Shown: positions 52,206-63,065 of the stretch, piece by piece
Position numbering within the stretch: the first letter of the stretch is position 1
Layout of the letters: every line of letters starts with the position of its first letter
NCBI GenBank assembly: GCA_001972305.1
Contig: BDDD01005897.1
Location: 2,984-66,983, forward strand
Direction: 5' to 3'
Source of the DNA: Cephalotus follicularis
Taxonomy: Eukaryota; Streptophyta; Magnoliopsida; Oxalidales; Cephalotaceae
DNA length: 64,000 nucleotides
The notes under the pieces: model-generated
Told to the model about the DNA's origin: nothing
Databases searched by the model: none
What the model saw: only the letters and a program-made list of their open reading frames with translations
Made by a program: the position numbers and the translations under genes

Positions 52206-54207
52206 TATCACGCCTCGAACCGTGGGATGGGCTCCATGACTCGACACGTGGCAATCCGTACAATCATCATCATTATTAATCATAAAAATTTAAAACTTAA
52301 TTAAATCATAAACATAATCCTTAATTTAATGTGTGGATATACATACCCAGTTCATTACATATAAAAATAAACTGTTACAAACCAGCATGTAAAATAAATA
52401 CATATTTATTTCCTGTAATTTCGTCCATAAAAGCATACTGTCGAGGAGAAACTTACACAATCCATTATCCTTAGTGATGCTGTCATGTGCTTCCACTACC
52501 TGTTCCTGTACCTGGCCCATTCAAAGGAATGGGTCAGTAATCCCGGGGGTTGTGTAAGTTACCACATGCATGGGCACATACCAGAGGAACAACCAAAACA
52601 TAACAGAGGAGAAAAATATAATAAAGCATGGGCACCATAAAACAATCCATAAACCATAACATGACATTTATCATCCTTTATCGTCGGATTACTCTACTCA
52701 AACCATACATATTATATACATAGGAGTCTGGTCCGGGTCATCCTATGGTCTGGTCAATATACAAGGTTCACCTCTAGGCTCACCAGCCCGCGGTATTCGC
52801 CTCCAGGTTCGCCTGCTGAGCGAAATTCGCCATTTGCTCACCTGCTCTACGGTTCACCCTTTGGATCACCAGCTCTGGCGGAATTCACCTTTAGGTTCAC
52901 CATTGGCTGATTCGCCAAAGATCACCTGCCTCGCGGAGTTCACCCCTTGGGTTCACCTGCTCGGCGGAATTCTCCCCTGTTGGGCTCACCTGCATGGGAC
53001 CATCTATCTAAGTCTTTTCCTTTTACATTCCATTTTCTAATTTCATTTCTTTCCTTTAATTATTTCCCTTTTCATTCCTTTAGCATCCTTAATCAATTTC
53101 TTAAGCCAGACCACGGCTCACCATTGTGCATGGCATTTCCCATGCACAAGGTTCACCTCAAAGCGTGCATGATGCATGCATAACCACATCTCTCACTTAA
53201 TCTTTGCCCGGGTATACTTACACGTACCAATTCCCTTATCTTCACTGCCCGGGCACTCACGCGCATACATATATCAATTCCCTTTTCTCTTGGCGCATGC
53301 AGAGGAAAAACACATGCATAAGTGAGCACTGCCTGGGTACGCATCACACATGTATATACACTATTCATTATCTTCTCATCTTGGTGACAACATTACATAG
53401 CAGAGGGCAACGCGCCAGGGAGCAACGCATGTATGGCATGCAGGCTCGGCTCATGGCAGGGAAGGCTCAACGTTGCCAAGACCACTATGGTGCACTGTCT
53501 TGAGGCATCCCGGGATGCATGGCTCCTCTGGCTCAACATCCAGGCATCTTGGCATGGCAGGGAGCTCGAGCATGGCTACCCGGCATGGAAGGGGAGCTCG
53601 GACAAGGATGCCCGGCATCACACCTCCTTCGCACAATACCTTCTCGGGCGTCACGCCTCCTCAGCTCAGGTCTCCCCAGGTGTAGGGCTTCCCCATCACC
53701 CCAGGTCTATCTCCCCTAGCACCTCTGGTATAACTCCCGGCACCCCCGGCATGTTATCACCTCTGGTACATGGCTTCCCCGGGGCATTGGTAGGGGAGCT
53801 CGGTACTCCACCTTTCGGGCATGGATGCCCTGTTCTCCTGTACGTGTCTTGCTTGGTAAGCAACCATGCCCAGGCATAACAGGGGAGTCCAGTGTCACAT
53901 ACATCATGCTTTGGACGCATGCTCCGCATACACCGGCGATGATGGAGCTCAGCTCTTGCCGGCGAGGAGCTCGGGCGCCTCGCCATGCTTGGTCGCGTGG
54001 CCAGGGAAGCTCATTTCACCCTGGCATCTTCTCCCATGGCGTTCGTGTGCGTAGATACCGTTTGCATAAACAATATGCACAAAGTGGTGGAGAGGACAAC
54101 CACGTGACGCGCATGACTTGGGTAAAATTACCTACCCGGGAGCATATATATATATATATACTCTACTTGCATTCTTAATACAACTACTAACAGTAAACAT
54201 CACACAA
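52206..54207 (-). mobile_element. Solo LTR related to family A, reverse orientation, inside the gypsy gag; probable target-site duplication TCACA
   Basis: Read on the minus strand it has the family-A plan: GC-rich core (53400-54060), 'gaacct..gtgaacc' array (about 52740-53000), the palindrome and tacaggtgg block near 52500-52540, 'ctgggtatatatccacac', and an end resembling GGCGTGATA. The bounding tcaca lies at 52201-52205 and 54208-54212. Its terminal dinucleotides are imperfect (TTG..TA). It differs more from the other three copies than they do from each other, so it is probably an older or separate subfamily. Confidence 0.65.
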
Positions 54208-54810
54208 TCACACAGGCTGTCTCATCATCTCTCTGTCTGATAGTCACAAATTCTAGAGCATACGCCTCTTTATCAGAAGTTGGGAAGAACTGCTGATAAA
54301 AGGCCTCACAAAACCTAGTCCATGATAGAGCGTCGATGAACTCTTCACCATTAGCCACGCTCAGAGTCTTCCACCAACATTGTGCATCACCCTCCAACTT
54401 TTAAGCAACCAACTTTACCTTTTGAACATAATCATACCCCATCACTTCGAATATCTTCTCCATATGAGCTATCCAGTTTTCAGCATCTATAGGGGTCGGT
54501 GTTGAACTGAATGTCTGGGGCCGCTGCTTCTGGAATCTCTCCAGCAAGATATATACTGGAATCTAGGGTCGATTCTCAACTCTTTCATTAACCTGCACAT
54601 TAGCCTGCATATTCTCATCAACCACATTTTCTTGTCGCCCTTGACCCTGATTCTGCCGCTGCATGGCTTGAACCACTTGGGTCACCACCTGAGGAATAGC
54701 CTGTGCAACAGCCTGCCTCACTAGCTAGGCTCATTCCGTACATTCTCTTGTGCAGCAGCTGGCCTAGATTCCTGATTTGTATTCCTTGGTTGTCCACCTC
54801 TACGCTCCAT
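54208..54810 (-). pseudogene. Gypsy gag, N-terminal part (broken, internally deleted)
   Basis: It starts MERRGGQPRNTNQES at 54810 and contains stops near 54724, 54565 and 54403. Recognisable pieces are TPTPIDAENWIAHMEKIFEV, KLEGDAQCWWKTL, then FYQQFFPTSDKEAYALEFVT. It breaks off at IRQRDDETACV. About 100 residues that normally separate this from the zinc knuckle are missing on both sides of the inserted LTR. Confidence 0.8.
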
Positions 54811-54983
54811 CTACGAGACAAGGAACTAGGACATAATAAAACGAATAAAGACAGAAAACTGAAATAAAATGACATACTGAAACAAATATTAAGGAATAGC
54901 CCTAACCCAATTTTCTACCCAATTCACATGTCAAACCTAGATAGATTTTCTAAGGAACGGAAGCCCTTCTCTGATATCATAAC

Positions 54984-55100
54984 TGTAACACCTTCACTGG
55001 ATCAGGATGTAACACCAAACACACTCATAAAATAATAAATAAATATTATTATAATAACCAAAATAAAATAATAATAACACACAAACATAAGGGTATTACA
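54984..55100 (-). mobile_element. Very short 5' LTR remnant of the gypsy element
   Basis: On the minus strand it runs TGTAATACCC...GTGTTACA over 117 bases and is followed at once by the primer-binding-like sequence. The start and end words equal those of LTR family A, which is 2.7-3 kb. So this looks like the same LTR type with nearly all of its interior deleted. Confidence 0.6.
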
Positions 55101-55266
55101 AAATATATGATATATTGTTATATTGTAACATGTTTTATATTGAAACTATTCTACCTCTTTAATTTTCCATAAAGAAAAAAGGTGTGTTAGCCCTCCAATA
55201 AAATATTAATTCTAGATACCGTGTCCGAGAAATTAAACCTAACAAAAGTCCACTCGGTAATCACTT
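55101..55266. other. AT-rich spacer
   Basis: Short AT-rich sequence between the gypsy remnant and the glyoxal-oxidase-like gene. Nothing was recognised. Confidence 0.4.
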
Positions 55267-58122
55267 TTATAGAAAGAAAGAAAAATCATCTTGACTTGAG
55301 CTGGACCCAGATAACTTTGCTAGGAATTCCTTGGCAAATAGCGAAAGAAGATAGTATCCTTGAGGAGCAATGTTACCAGATGGTGGTGCATGAGCGATTA
55401 AATCGAAAGTCCGGGCATTTTGTTTCACAGCTTCCAGATGCAACACAACAAGCCTCTGATTCATGCTAACCCCATGGGTGGTGAAAGGTGGCGAATACAT
55501 TGTGAACTTGAGGTCTTCAGTAGTAGCTTGTTTGGCCTGTAGCTTAATTTTCACTAAAACTAACACCCCATAAGTGAACTTGGTTGTTGTCCCATCGGCA
55601 ACAATCTCTGGTTTCGGCGGCGAGAATTTCTCGACCCTGAGGTCAGTTAGGTACTCCACATTATAAAGGTAATCATTGATTGTGTTGCTGACTGCTACAA
55701 GTATCTTTCCATCAGGTAGTAACACAGAAGATGCATGGTACATTCTTGGTATGGTTGATGGTTGTAGCTCCTTGAACCTGTTGGTGCCACTTGCGTATCT
55801 GTATATGACAGGGGCAAAGTTGGGTTCCTTGGCATCATTCCATCTCGAAGACCCCTTTTTTGCGCCATTAATCATCAGAATATCTCCCGTTGGGATAATG
55901 ATCATGTGACCATGATGCGAGGTGAAGGCATTTTCTCTGTCAGCCGTGTGGGGTTGGCATCGGTGATACTAAGCCTGTTACAATCATCTAATGCGTTAAC
56001 GTAGATTCTATTTGTCTCTGCTAAATACAAGGCATCATGAGTTGAACCACCGCAGACGATCGAGCACTTGTGCATCGGGGATAACTTGTCGGTCGGGGGT
56101 TTGAGTTTGACGGGGAAGAGCACAGACATTCCGGTAGACGGGTAGTTTCGGGACCCACCGGGGAGAAGGGGGAATTCACGGATGATCGTGTTGTTGTTGA
56201 CGTCAAAGAGAATTGAGCGGTCATTGGCGAAGATGAAGGGGTTGCCGTCTGTGGAGAGGTGGAAAAATGGGTATACGTTGTTCTCAATTGGATCTTTGGT
56301 TTCACGCAAGAAGAGACGAATATCACAAATCTACCATCGCCTAGGGTTACTATCGTTGCATACCTGCACTACCCACAGATGCATTCTAATAAATGTATAA
56401 TTAATTAAGACCAACTATTTAATTACCCAAATTTGTTTAATTATTAGAGGGGGACGACAAGTACAAGAACTAAAATGTTTCATATCAAAGCTGAAAAAAA
56501 TTATCATATAGAAGATAGAAGTGTATGAAAACGCTGACTACTCTAATTACTTTGTTTATGTTAAGATGAATTTTAAGTGATTAACTCATTGTACTAAACA
56601 CACTATCGTTTTGAAATTGTGTAAATGAGGAAGCATATACATAGGTTTGGAATAAGGATATATAGATACCATCTACCCTTTTTGAGTGTGTATAAAAATA
56701 TTCCCTCTAGTTGCAGGTAGGGCAGGCGTCAAAGAATCTAACGGTCCAAGATCCGTGCTTATCACCACCATTGACCACAAGATTCCCGTTTACATCAAGT
56801 GCTCCTCACGAGCACCACGTGTCCGAATCAAGCTGTGTCACCAAAATAGATGCTTACTTTTAACTACTATTAAACGTGACTAATCATGCCTCTTTTTCTA
56901 TTACGTAATACAAAACATTAATTATAGATAAGGAATGTGTTACATCTAAAGTATAATATTAACTGGAGAAGAACTTAGGGGTAAATCCTCTCTAAATTCC
57001 CATTTCTTGACCTAGACAGGAAACTCTAAACCCTAAACCAAAACATATATAATGTTTCGCTATCAATAACACTATCCAAACAAATAAAAAGTAGTTGCAA
57101 AATGTAAAACCAAAAAGTGTAAAGATGCATCTGTTTACTTTAAGTGATAATTGACTGAATCTGAATGAATATCTGATTGATACTGAATAATTAAAGAGGA
57201 GTAACTGAATCTTGAATGTTGAATGGATAAGATTGTTTGATAATTGTGTTGATTGAAATATCTGAATATGAATAATTTTTCATTTTAACCTTTTAAACAA
57301 TTAAAGAATATGTTGTTTTACAAAAAATATAATAAACTATAAATCTTAGTTCTTTTTTCTGTTTTATCATAAAAGTATTATAGAATTTATATTAATTACT
57401 AATGTAATATAAATAACTAATTTAAACATAATAACATTTTATGATTATGAATCTTTTTTTTTCATATTTTATTTGTTATCATTTTTAATAGTTAACCAGA
57501 CAACAAAATTAATTAAATATTACAATGGATGAAAACGCAATGATAGTGATAGCCTGAAAAAGAATGAAAAAAATGAAAAAAAGCGTAATGGTTGATTTGT
57601 CATTTTAAAAATAGTATGAGGATATTTTGGTCCAAAAATTCAACTAACACTCTCTCTTAATTATCTAATAAGTGATGTAAATAATGTTTGTTGAATAAGA
57701 AGTAAGTACTTTTTTTAAAGCTAAAAAAAATACATTTATTGAATATTTTACTGATTCATCAAGTATAAACAATCATAAAAATTCAATAAGTGCAAACAAA
57801 TGGGCTCTAATGCTATTAACACTATTAATTTTGAGTAGATAAGTATCAAAACATTATTGGTTTTGAAACATCATAAAAAATCAATAATAATGTTTTGACT
57901 CATTGTTTGTCCCTTAAAATCTCTGTCGTTGTTAATAACACTAGTCAATAAAAAATTAATTGTAAACACGGTAAGAATGTGATGCACTTCCTATCTCTAT
58001 TAGACCTAGGTTGCTGGAGGGAGACTCTAGGGATCAAACATGGTTGTCAAGGCCCAAGCATGATACAAGAGCCACAACAAAATTGATGGATTATGTGGCA
58101 TGAGTGAACTGCATAGAAGCCA

Positions 58123-59405
58123 CTTTTTATTTAGTAAAAAATCATTTTTAAAATACCTTTAATGACTACAAGTATACTTTATAGCGAATGCATAACTTTC
58201 CTATTTTTATGTTATTATTTGTACTTTAATTTCGGGTTAAGAATTGATTTAAATTTGATCAATTGTTGCATTTGATAAGGAAACAATTGATGCAACATAG
58301 GTAATTTGCTTTGTTTTTTTGAACTATGGTTATTTTATTTCTTTTTTTTTTTAGTATTTTTGGGGATGACGTTGCTTAGGCTTGGTTCTGGCTTGGGAAG
58401 AGTATATGAATTTTTATTTTATTTTTTGTTGATACAAAAATCCTTCCTTCAACAGTACCCTACGTGGAGGGTTTTGATTTGTTTAGGGAAACGCTTGAGT
58501 ATATCCGAGAAAGGCGTTTGGTGGTAGAGAATCCCTGCACAAATAGAAAACAAAGGTAAAAGGTCCAAGAGGTTGTTCTCTCGGGGACACTCCGACGCTC
58601 AAGTTAGTGGTTGCACAGATAATCTAAGGTGCTTTAGGATGCTAAAATGGCTGACCTTTTTTTTTAGACTGTGAAACTGGTATTTATAGGCATAGAATAT
58701 AACTGTGGAGCATAGGAATCGGAGGTGATAGGTATCCCCTAAGGAAATGCCGAGGATCTCGGACATTTCCCTTGATCTTCGCCGGATTTGGTGGTACTTT
58801 CCCTATATGATGCTTATCATATCTTATCTTTCCATGTTTGAATAGGTGAATCCCTGAAATGCAGGTTGGCCTTTATGACTTTACTCTATAAAAGAGGATG
58901 AGATCTCCTGAAAGAGCGTAGAGGACCTCGGCTTAGGTCCTCTGGAGGGCAGCCGAGGATCCTGACTTTACCCTGGTTGTCCCTGGGAAAGTTGGTTGAT
59001 CTCAAGGACTCGTCTTGTGGAGAAAGACTGTGGAGGACGAGGAAAGATGAGTCCTCTGGTCTGTTCTCCGCTTCAAGGTCTTCAACGCCAAGAGCTTCTT
59101 CAAGGGCTTGTGCCTGAATCATAAAGTCCTAAGCAACGCTGCCGAGGAAGAGGTCCTCAATGAAGCAGTCAGGGAGGATGTCCTCAAAGCTAATGTCGAG
59201 GATGAGGTCCTCGACGCTGTTGCTGAGGAGGATGGCCCCTGCAAAGCAACCAATGAGGAGCTCCTCGGTGGCGATGTCGAGGAGGAGCTCTTCATCCGTA
59301 ATCGTAACTGGAGTTAATGAGATTCCTCTTACTCATACTCAAGTAAAATTTGATCCCCTGGACACTTGGCGACGACTGCAGGGGACACGTGTCATACTTA
59401 GTATA
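58123..59405. repeat. 1.28-kb direct repeat, copy 1
   Basis: It is nearly identical to 61788-63065, with only scattered substitutions and small indels (T5 versus T6 at the start). It consists of about 304 bases of AT-rich DNA (58123-58426) followed by most of a Tat-type LTR. Open frames in it (58886-59122, 59108-59459) reflect repeated gaggtcctcgacg words and are not called genes. Confidence 0.88.
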
Positions 59406-59423
59406 GGTAGATTTCCTCCCACA
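58427..59423 (-). mobile_element. Tat-type LTR (997 bases), minus strand
   Basis: On the minus strand it starts TGTGGGAGGAAATCTACC and ends GGATTTTTGTATCAACA. The start is the same kind as the Tat-like LTR at 29066 (TGTGGGAAAAAATCTG...GACACGT). Upstream on the minus strand is ggaccaatagggcatatga, matching that element's polypurine region, so this is a 3' LTR. The internal 'gagcgtcggagtgtccccga' phrase is common in Tat LTRs. Confidence 0.7.
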
Positions 59424-59804
59424 TCATATGCCCTATTGGTCCTTCTTCTCTGGCTGTGATAGAGGAGGAGGAGCAGAGCTGGGAGTTAGTAGGCAGACCT
59501 CTATTGCTTAACCCTCATCGGTTTAGTTATCTATTAGGATTGGGCCTCCTCTGACCTTCTTGGGTTGCTGGGCATTGTTTATTGGGCCCAAATTCCAAAC
59601 CATTAAGGGGCGTGTAGGGCACGATTTACAACTGTCACGCTCTGCACATTTCCAGCCTCTATCTCTTCGTTTCCCGTGCTTGATTGGACGGTTTCACTCC
59701 TCAGCCGTTAGATCTGTGTGTGTTGGAGGGCTAGGATCCGAGCTCTGGGTCTTTAAAAGGCACATCCTTCCGAAAGAAAAAACTATTCGCCTTTTTGCTT
59801 TCAA

Positions 59805-60037
59805 TTATCGACCGCTATAGCGGTCGGTAAAAATAAAAGCGGTTGCGAAGATTAAATAAATAATAATATAGATTAATTTCGAATTCCCGACCGCCAAAGC
59901 GGTCGGCGATTCCTAAAAATGCGGTTGCTGATGGGAAACAAATACGATTTCGGTTTAGGGCCATTACCGACCGCTAGGGCGGTCGGCATAGCGGTCGGCA
60001 AAAAAGGCGGTCGGGAAATGTGCCTTTTCTAGTAGTG
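59805..60037 (-). repeat. CACTA terminal and subterminal repeats
   Basis: Seven GACCGC/GCGGTC words are arranged as 16-18 base palindromes, plus single copies near the terminus. Such clustered subterminal motifs are where CACTA transposases bind in characterised elements. The family here is not identified. Confidence 0.7.
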
Positions 60038-60242
60038 GTTCTTTCTCTGGTTTGGATGTAAAAAAAGATAGCATGACTAAAACAATCTATGTCCCTGACA
60101 TTAGCGGTAATCATACGCCATGGGGTACTGCGAGGCAACGTGATCATACATTACAACCTTGTTATGTGGAAGCAAGATAGAGTGCATCGCCGAGACACCA
60201 GAGTCATGAGAAAACAATTCCCATGTTCCATTATAGCCTGTG

Positions 60243-60600
60243 TCTTCAGTGATTTCGTTGTCATCATCCACAGGTTTAAGCAATTGTATTGTGGGCTTAG
60301 GGTAAGCTTCGTTACCATCCAAATCCTTGACATGATGATGATGATGGTGATGATGTTTGGTGTTTGCAAACCCGAAAACTAACAAGAGAGAAAGAGTAAA
60401 AAGAAATTTAAACATGATGTATCTTCAGTGATTTCGTTGTCATCATCCACAGGTTTAAGCAATTGTATTGTGGGCTTAGGGTAAGCTTCGTTACCATCCA
60501 AATCCTTGACATGATGAAGATGATGGTGATGATGTTTGGTGTTTGCAAACCCGGAAACTAACAAGAGAGAAAGAGTAAAAAGAAATTTAAACATGACGCT
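60243..60600 (-). repeat. 179-base tandem duplication of the GLOX-like first exon
   Basis: 60243-60421 and 60422-60600 are almost identical. Each carries the signal peptide, His run and VKDLDGNEAYPKP. A period of 179 is not a multiple of three. Translation from the outer start (60594) therefore leaves frame after ITEDT and stops soon after, while only the inner start (60415) reads into the GTWEL domain. Confidence 0.9.
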
Positions 60601-60856
60601 CAGTTAGAGTGATTTAGTGCAAGTGAAGACAATGTCACATCATGCTATGTACTGATAACAACACTCCTTGCTGATTTAAATTCTTGTTGACTTCGCTTCC
60701 CTCTTTTTGCTCCCTGCCTTTCGTCGTATATATGGCTGCAATAACATTTTCTATTTACAGTTGGGGTTTGATGAGAAACTAGCAAGAATCAGCATTCTTT
60801 GTTCAACAACAAAGGACAAATGTTTTTAATCTCTTATGCCACATGAATCCATTTCC
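60601..60856 (-). promoter_or_regulatory. Upstream region of the GLOX-like gene
   Basis: A TATA-like catatatacg (minus strand) lies at about 60724-60733, 130 bases upstream of the outer start codon. It is a plausible original promoter. Confidence 0.4.
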
Positions 60857-61012
60857 TCTACAATAATTGTAAGTACAATTATTGTAGAGAGCCGTTGGAT
60901 TAAAATCCAATGGCTATAAATGCACCATATCAGAAAATACATTTTCTAAGGTGGTGCATTTGCAACCATTGGATTTTAATCCAATGGCTGAAACTGCAAT
61001 AATTGCGGTTAC
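60857..61012. repeat. Fold-back MITE (hairpin of about 150 bases)
   Basis: The arm agccgttggattaaaatcca then atggct..aaatgcacca faces its near-perfect reverse complement (tggtgcatttgcaaccattg, then gattttaatccaatggct). Outer arms caattattgta and gcaataattgc extend the pairing. Each arm is itself palindromic (ttggattaaaatccaa). The loop is about 22 bases. This is a typical miniature fold-back element. Confidence 0.75.
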
Positions 61013-61787
61013 CTGATACCGTTTTTTTTGTCCGCTACTTATCATATATCGTTAATTTGCTATATCACTCATACATTATATATTTCTCTTTAGAGTGTGG
61101 CTGTGTTACAATTGTATTCATAAAATAGTTAAATAGTGTGGTTTATGCTATTAATTTTTTGTTAATATGCTAGTAGCTCTTTTTTATGGAGCTTTTACAC
61201 TTGCTTAAAAAGTGGAATTTTTTTCGTATTTAAACATTTCACAAGTATATATATATATAAAACACCACGAAGCAAAACGATTTGAAGCAGACAGCTGGTT
61301 GTGCATAGAAATGAAGGAGATCGACAAAAATGGAGGAGATCCAAGGTAATTGGAGATCAAAGTGCGATGTGCGGTGGTGGCGGTGGATGGCGTGGGTGAG
61401 AGAGAGAGAATGATATAAATAAGGGAGAAAAAAAAGAAAAAAGAGATGGGATGCACATTTAATTAAACCTGAAGCCTTTTAGCCGAAAAATTCTGGGATA
61501 CACTTAATTAGGGCATAAAGCACGTGATATACTTAACCAATAGTCATAATCGTATAAGTACTAACTGGTTATTTTATCTTCTATTTTACAGACAAACTTC
61601 ATTTATTATGTTTATATGATTATATATTATAGATTAAGTTCATTGAACTGAGTGCAAGTAAGAATTACTCTTTTCAACGAACAGTAAAGTTTTTAGCTAT
61701 TGCCCATGGAATCGCTATAATGGGCTTCATAAATGATTATGAAGTTTGAGTGACTGTTTTCTGCACCTACCTATGGCAGTCGCAAAA
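61013..61787. other. Intergenic, no gene seen
   Basis: AT-rich, with a GA-rich patch around 61398-61440 and a short ATAT run. A small minus-strand open frame (61205-61456) has no recognisable feature beyond a hydrophobic start and is not supported. Confidence 0.45.
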
Positions 61788-63065
61788 CTTTTTTATTTAG
61801 TAAAAAATCATTTTTAAAATACCTTTAATGACTACAAGTATACTTTATAGCGAATGCATAACTTTCCTATTTTTATGTTATTATTTGTACTTTAATTTCG
61901 GGTTAAGAATTGATTTAAATTTGATCAATTGTTGCATTTGATAAGGAAACAATTGATGCAACATAGGTAATTTGCTTTGTTTTTTTGAACTATGGTTATT
62001 TTATTTCTTTTTTTTTTAGTATTTTTGGGGATGACGTTGCTTAGGCTTGGTTCTGGCTTGGGAAGAGTATATGAATTTTTATTTTATTTTTTGTTGATAC
62101 AAAAATCCTTCCTTCAACAGTACCCTACGTGGAGGGCGTTGATTTATTTAGGGAAACGCTTGAGTATATCCAAGAAAGGCGTTTGGTGGTAGAGAATCCC
62201 TGCACAAATAGAAAATAAAGGTAGAAGGTCCAGGAGGTTGTTCTCTCGGGGACACTCCGACGCTCAAGTTAGTGGTTGCACAGATAATCTAAGGTGCTTT
62301 AGGATGTTAAAATGGCTGACCTTTTTTTTAGACTGTGAAACTGGTATTTATAGGCATAGAATATAACTGTGGAGCATAGGAATCGGAGGTGATAGGTATC
62401 CCATAAGGAAATGCCGAGGATCTCGGACATTTCCCTTGATCTCCGCCGGATTTGGTGGTACTTTCCCTATATGATTCTTATCATATCTTATCTTTCCATG
62501 TTTGAAGAGGTTCCTGAAATGCAGGTTGGCCTTTATGACTTTACTCTATAAAAGAGGATGAGATCTCCTAAAAGAGCGTAGAGGACCTTGGCTTGGGTCC
62601 TCTGGAGGGCAGTCGAGGATCCTGACTTTACCCTGGTTGTCCCTAGGAAAGTTGGCTGATCTCAAGGACTCGTCTTGTGGAGAAAGACTGTGGAGGACGA
62701 GGAAAGATGAGTCCTTTGGTCTGTTCTCCGCTTCAAGGTCTTCAACGTCAAGAGCTTCTTCAAGGGCTTGTGCCTGAATCATAAAGTCCTAAGCAACGCT
62801 GCCGAGGAAGAGGTCCTCAACAAAGCAGTCAGGGAGGATGTCCTCGACGCTAATGTCGAGGATGAGGTCCTCGACGTTGTTGCCGAGGAGGATGGCCCCT
62901 GCAAAGCAACCAATGAGGAGCTCCTCGGTGGTGATGTCGAGGAGGATCTCTTCATCTGTAATCGTAGCTGGAGTTAATGAGCTTCCTCTTACTCATACTC
63001 AAGTAAAATTTGATCCTCTTGGACACTTGGCGACGTCTAAGGGGACACGTGTCGTACTTAGTATA
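61788..63065. repeat. 1.28-kb direct repeat, copy 2
   Basis: Counterpart of 58123-59405. Its Tat-type LTR (from 62092, minus strand) is cut at 63065 by the incoming LTR at 63066, about 18 bases before the LTR's end. The shared 304 bases outside the LTR show that the duplicated unit was larger than the LTR itself. Confidence 0.85.

Larger units (their letters stand above)
47600..55100 (-). mobile_element. Decayed Ty3/gypsy retrotransposon (Tekay/chromovirus-like), split by two solo LTRs
   Basis: Minus-strand order: 5' LTR remnant (54984-55100), primer-binding-like ttatgatatcagag (54966-54980), gag, zinc knuckle, protease, reverse transcriptase, RNase H and integrase. It ends abruptly at about 47600 with no chromodomain, polypurine tract or 3' LTR recognised. 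LGMDWL and the order protease-RT-RNase H-integrase identify gypsy. There are several stops and frameshifts. Two later insertions occupy 49686-50953 and 52206-54207. Confidence 0.9.
56850..60037. mobile_element. Composite insertion splitting the GLOX-like gene, right end CACTA-like
   Basis: The right end at 60037 reads CACTACTAGAAAAGGCACAT on the minus strand, the standard plant CACTA terminus. Subterminal repeats follow from 59805: gaccgctatagcggtc, gaccgccaaagcggtc, gaccgctagggcggtc. The opposite CACTA end was not found near 56850, so the left side is eroded or recombined. The insertion also holds AT-rich DNA with MITE-like ends (57130-57800) and a Tat-type LTR (58427-59423). No transposase was seen. 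Confidence 0.65.
55267..60415 (-). pseudogene. Broken glyoxal/galactose-oxidase-like gene (GLOX), interrupted by a large insertion
   Basis: Three collinear minus-strand pieces. 60050-60415: signal peptide MFKFLFTLSLLLVFGFANT, a His run, then GTWELFSHDSGVSAMHSILL and, in another frame, a CFSHAIFF segment. 56690-56840: TQLDSDTWCS-stop-GALDVNGNLV then WTVRFFDACPTCN. 55267-56350: YATIVTLGDGRFVIF, then RETKDPIENNVYPFFH, FANDRSILFD, FPLLPGGSRNYPSTGMSVLF, IPRMYHASSVLLPDGKILVA and a DUF1929-like C-terminus. Defects: frameshift after AYDYR at 60101, TGA at 56806-56808, about 20 lost codons near 56320, and a one-base deletion at about 55908. Intact relatives are secreted copper-radical oxidases that make hydrogen peroxide. 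This copy cannot encode a whole enzyme. Confidence 0.85.

Noticed and set aside
52006..52283. Start codon MINNDDD as the natural beginning of the zinc-knuckle protein
   Set aside because: The first residues are encoded by the inserted reverse-orientation LTR. The host gag resumes only at about 52205.
58886..59459. Acidic and basic small frames (such as CLNHKVLSNAAEEEVL)
   Set aside because: They are produced by repeated gaggtcctcgacg words within a Tat-type LTR and are present in both direct-repeat copies.
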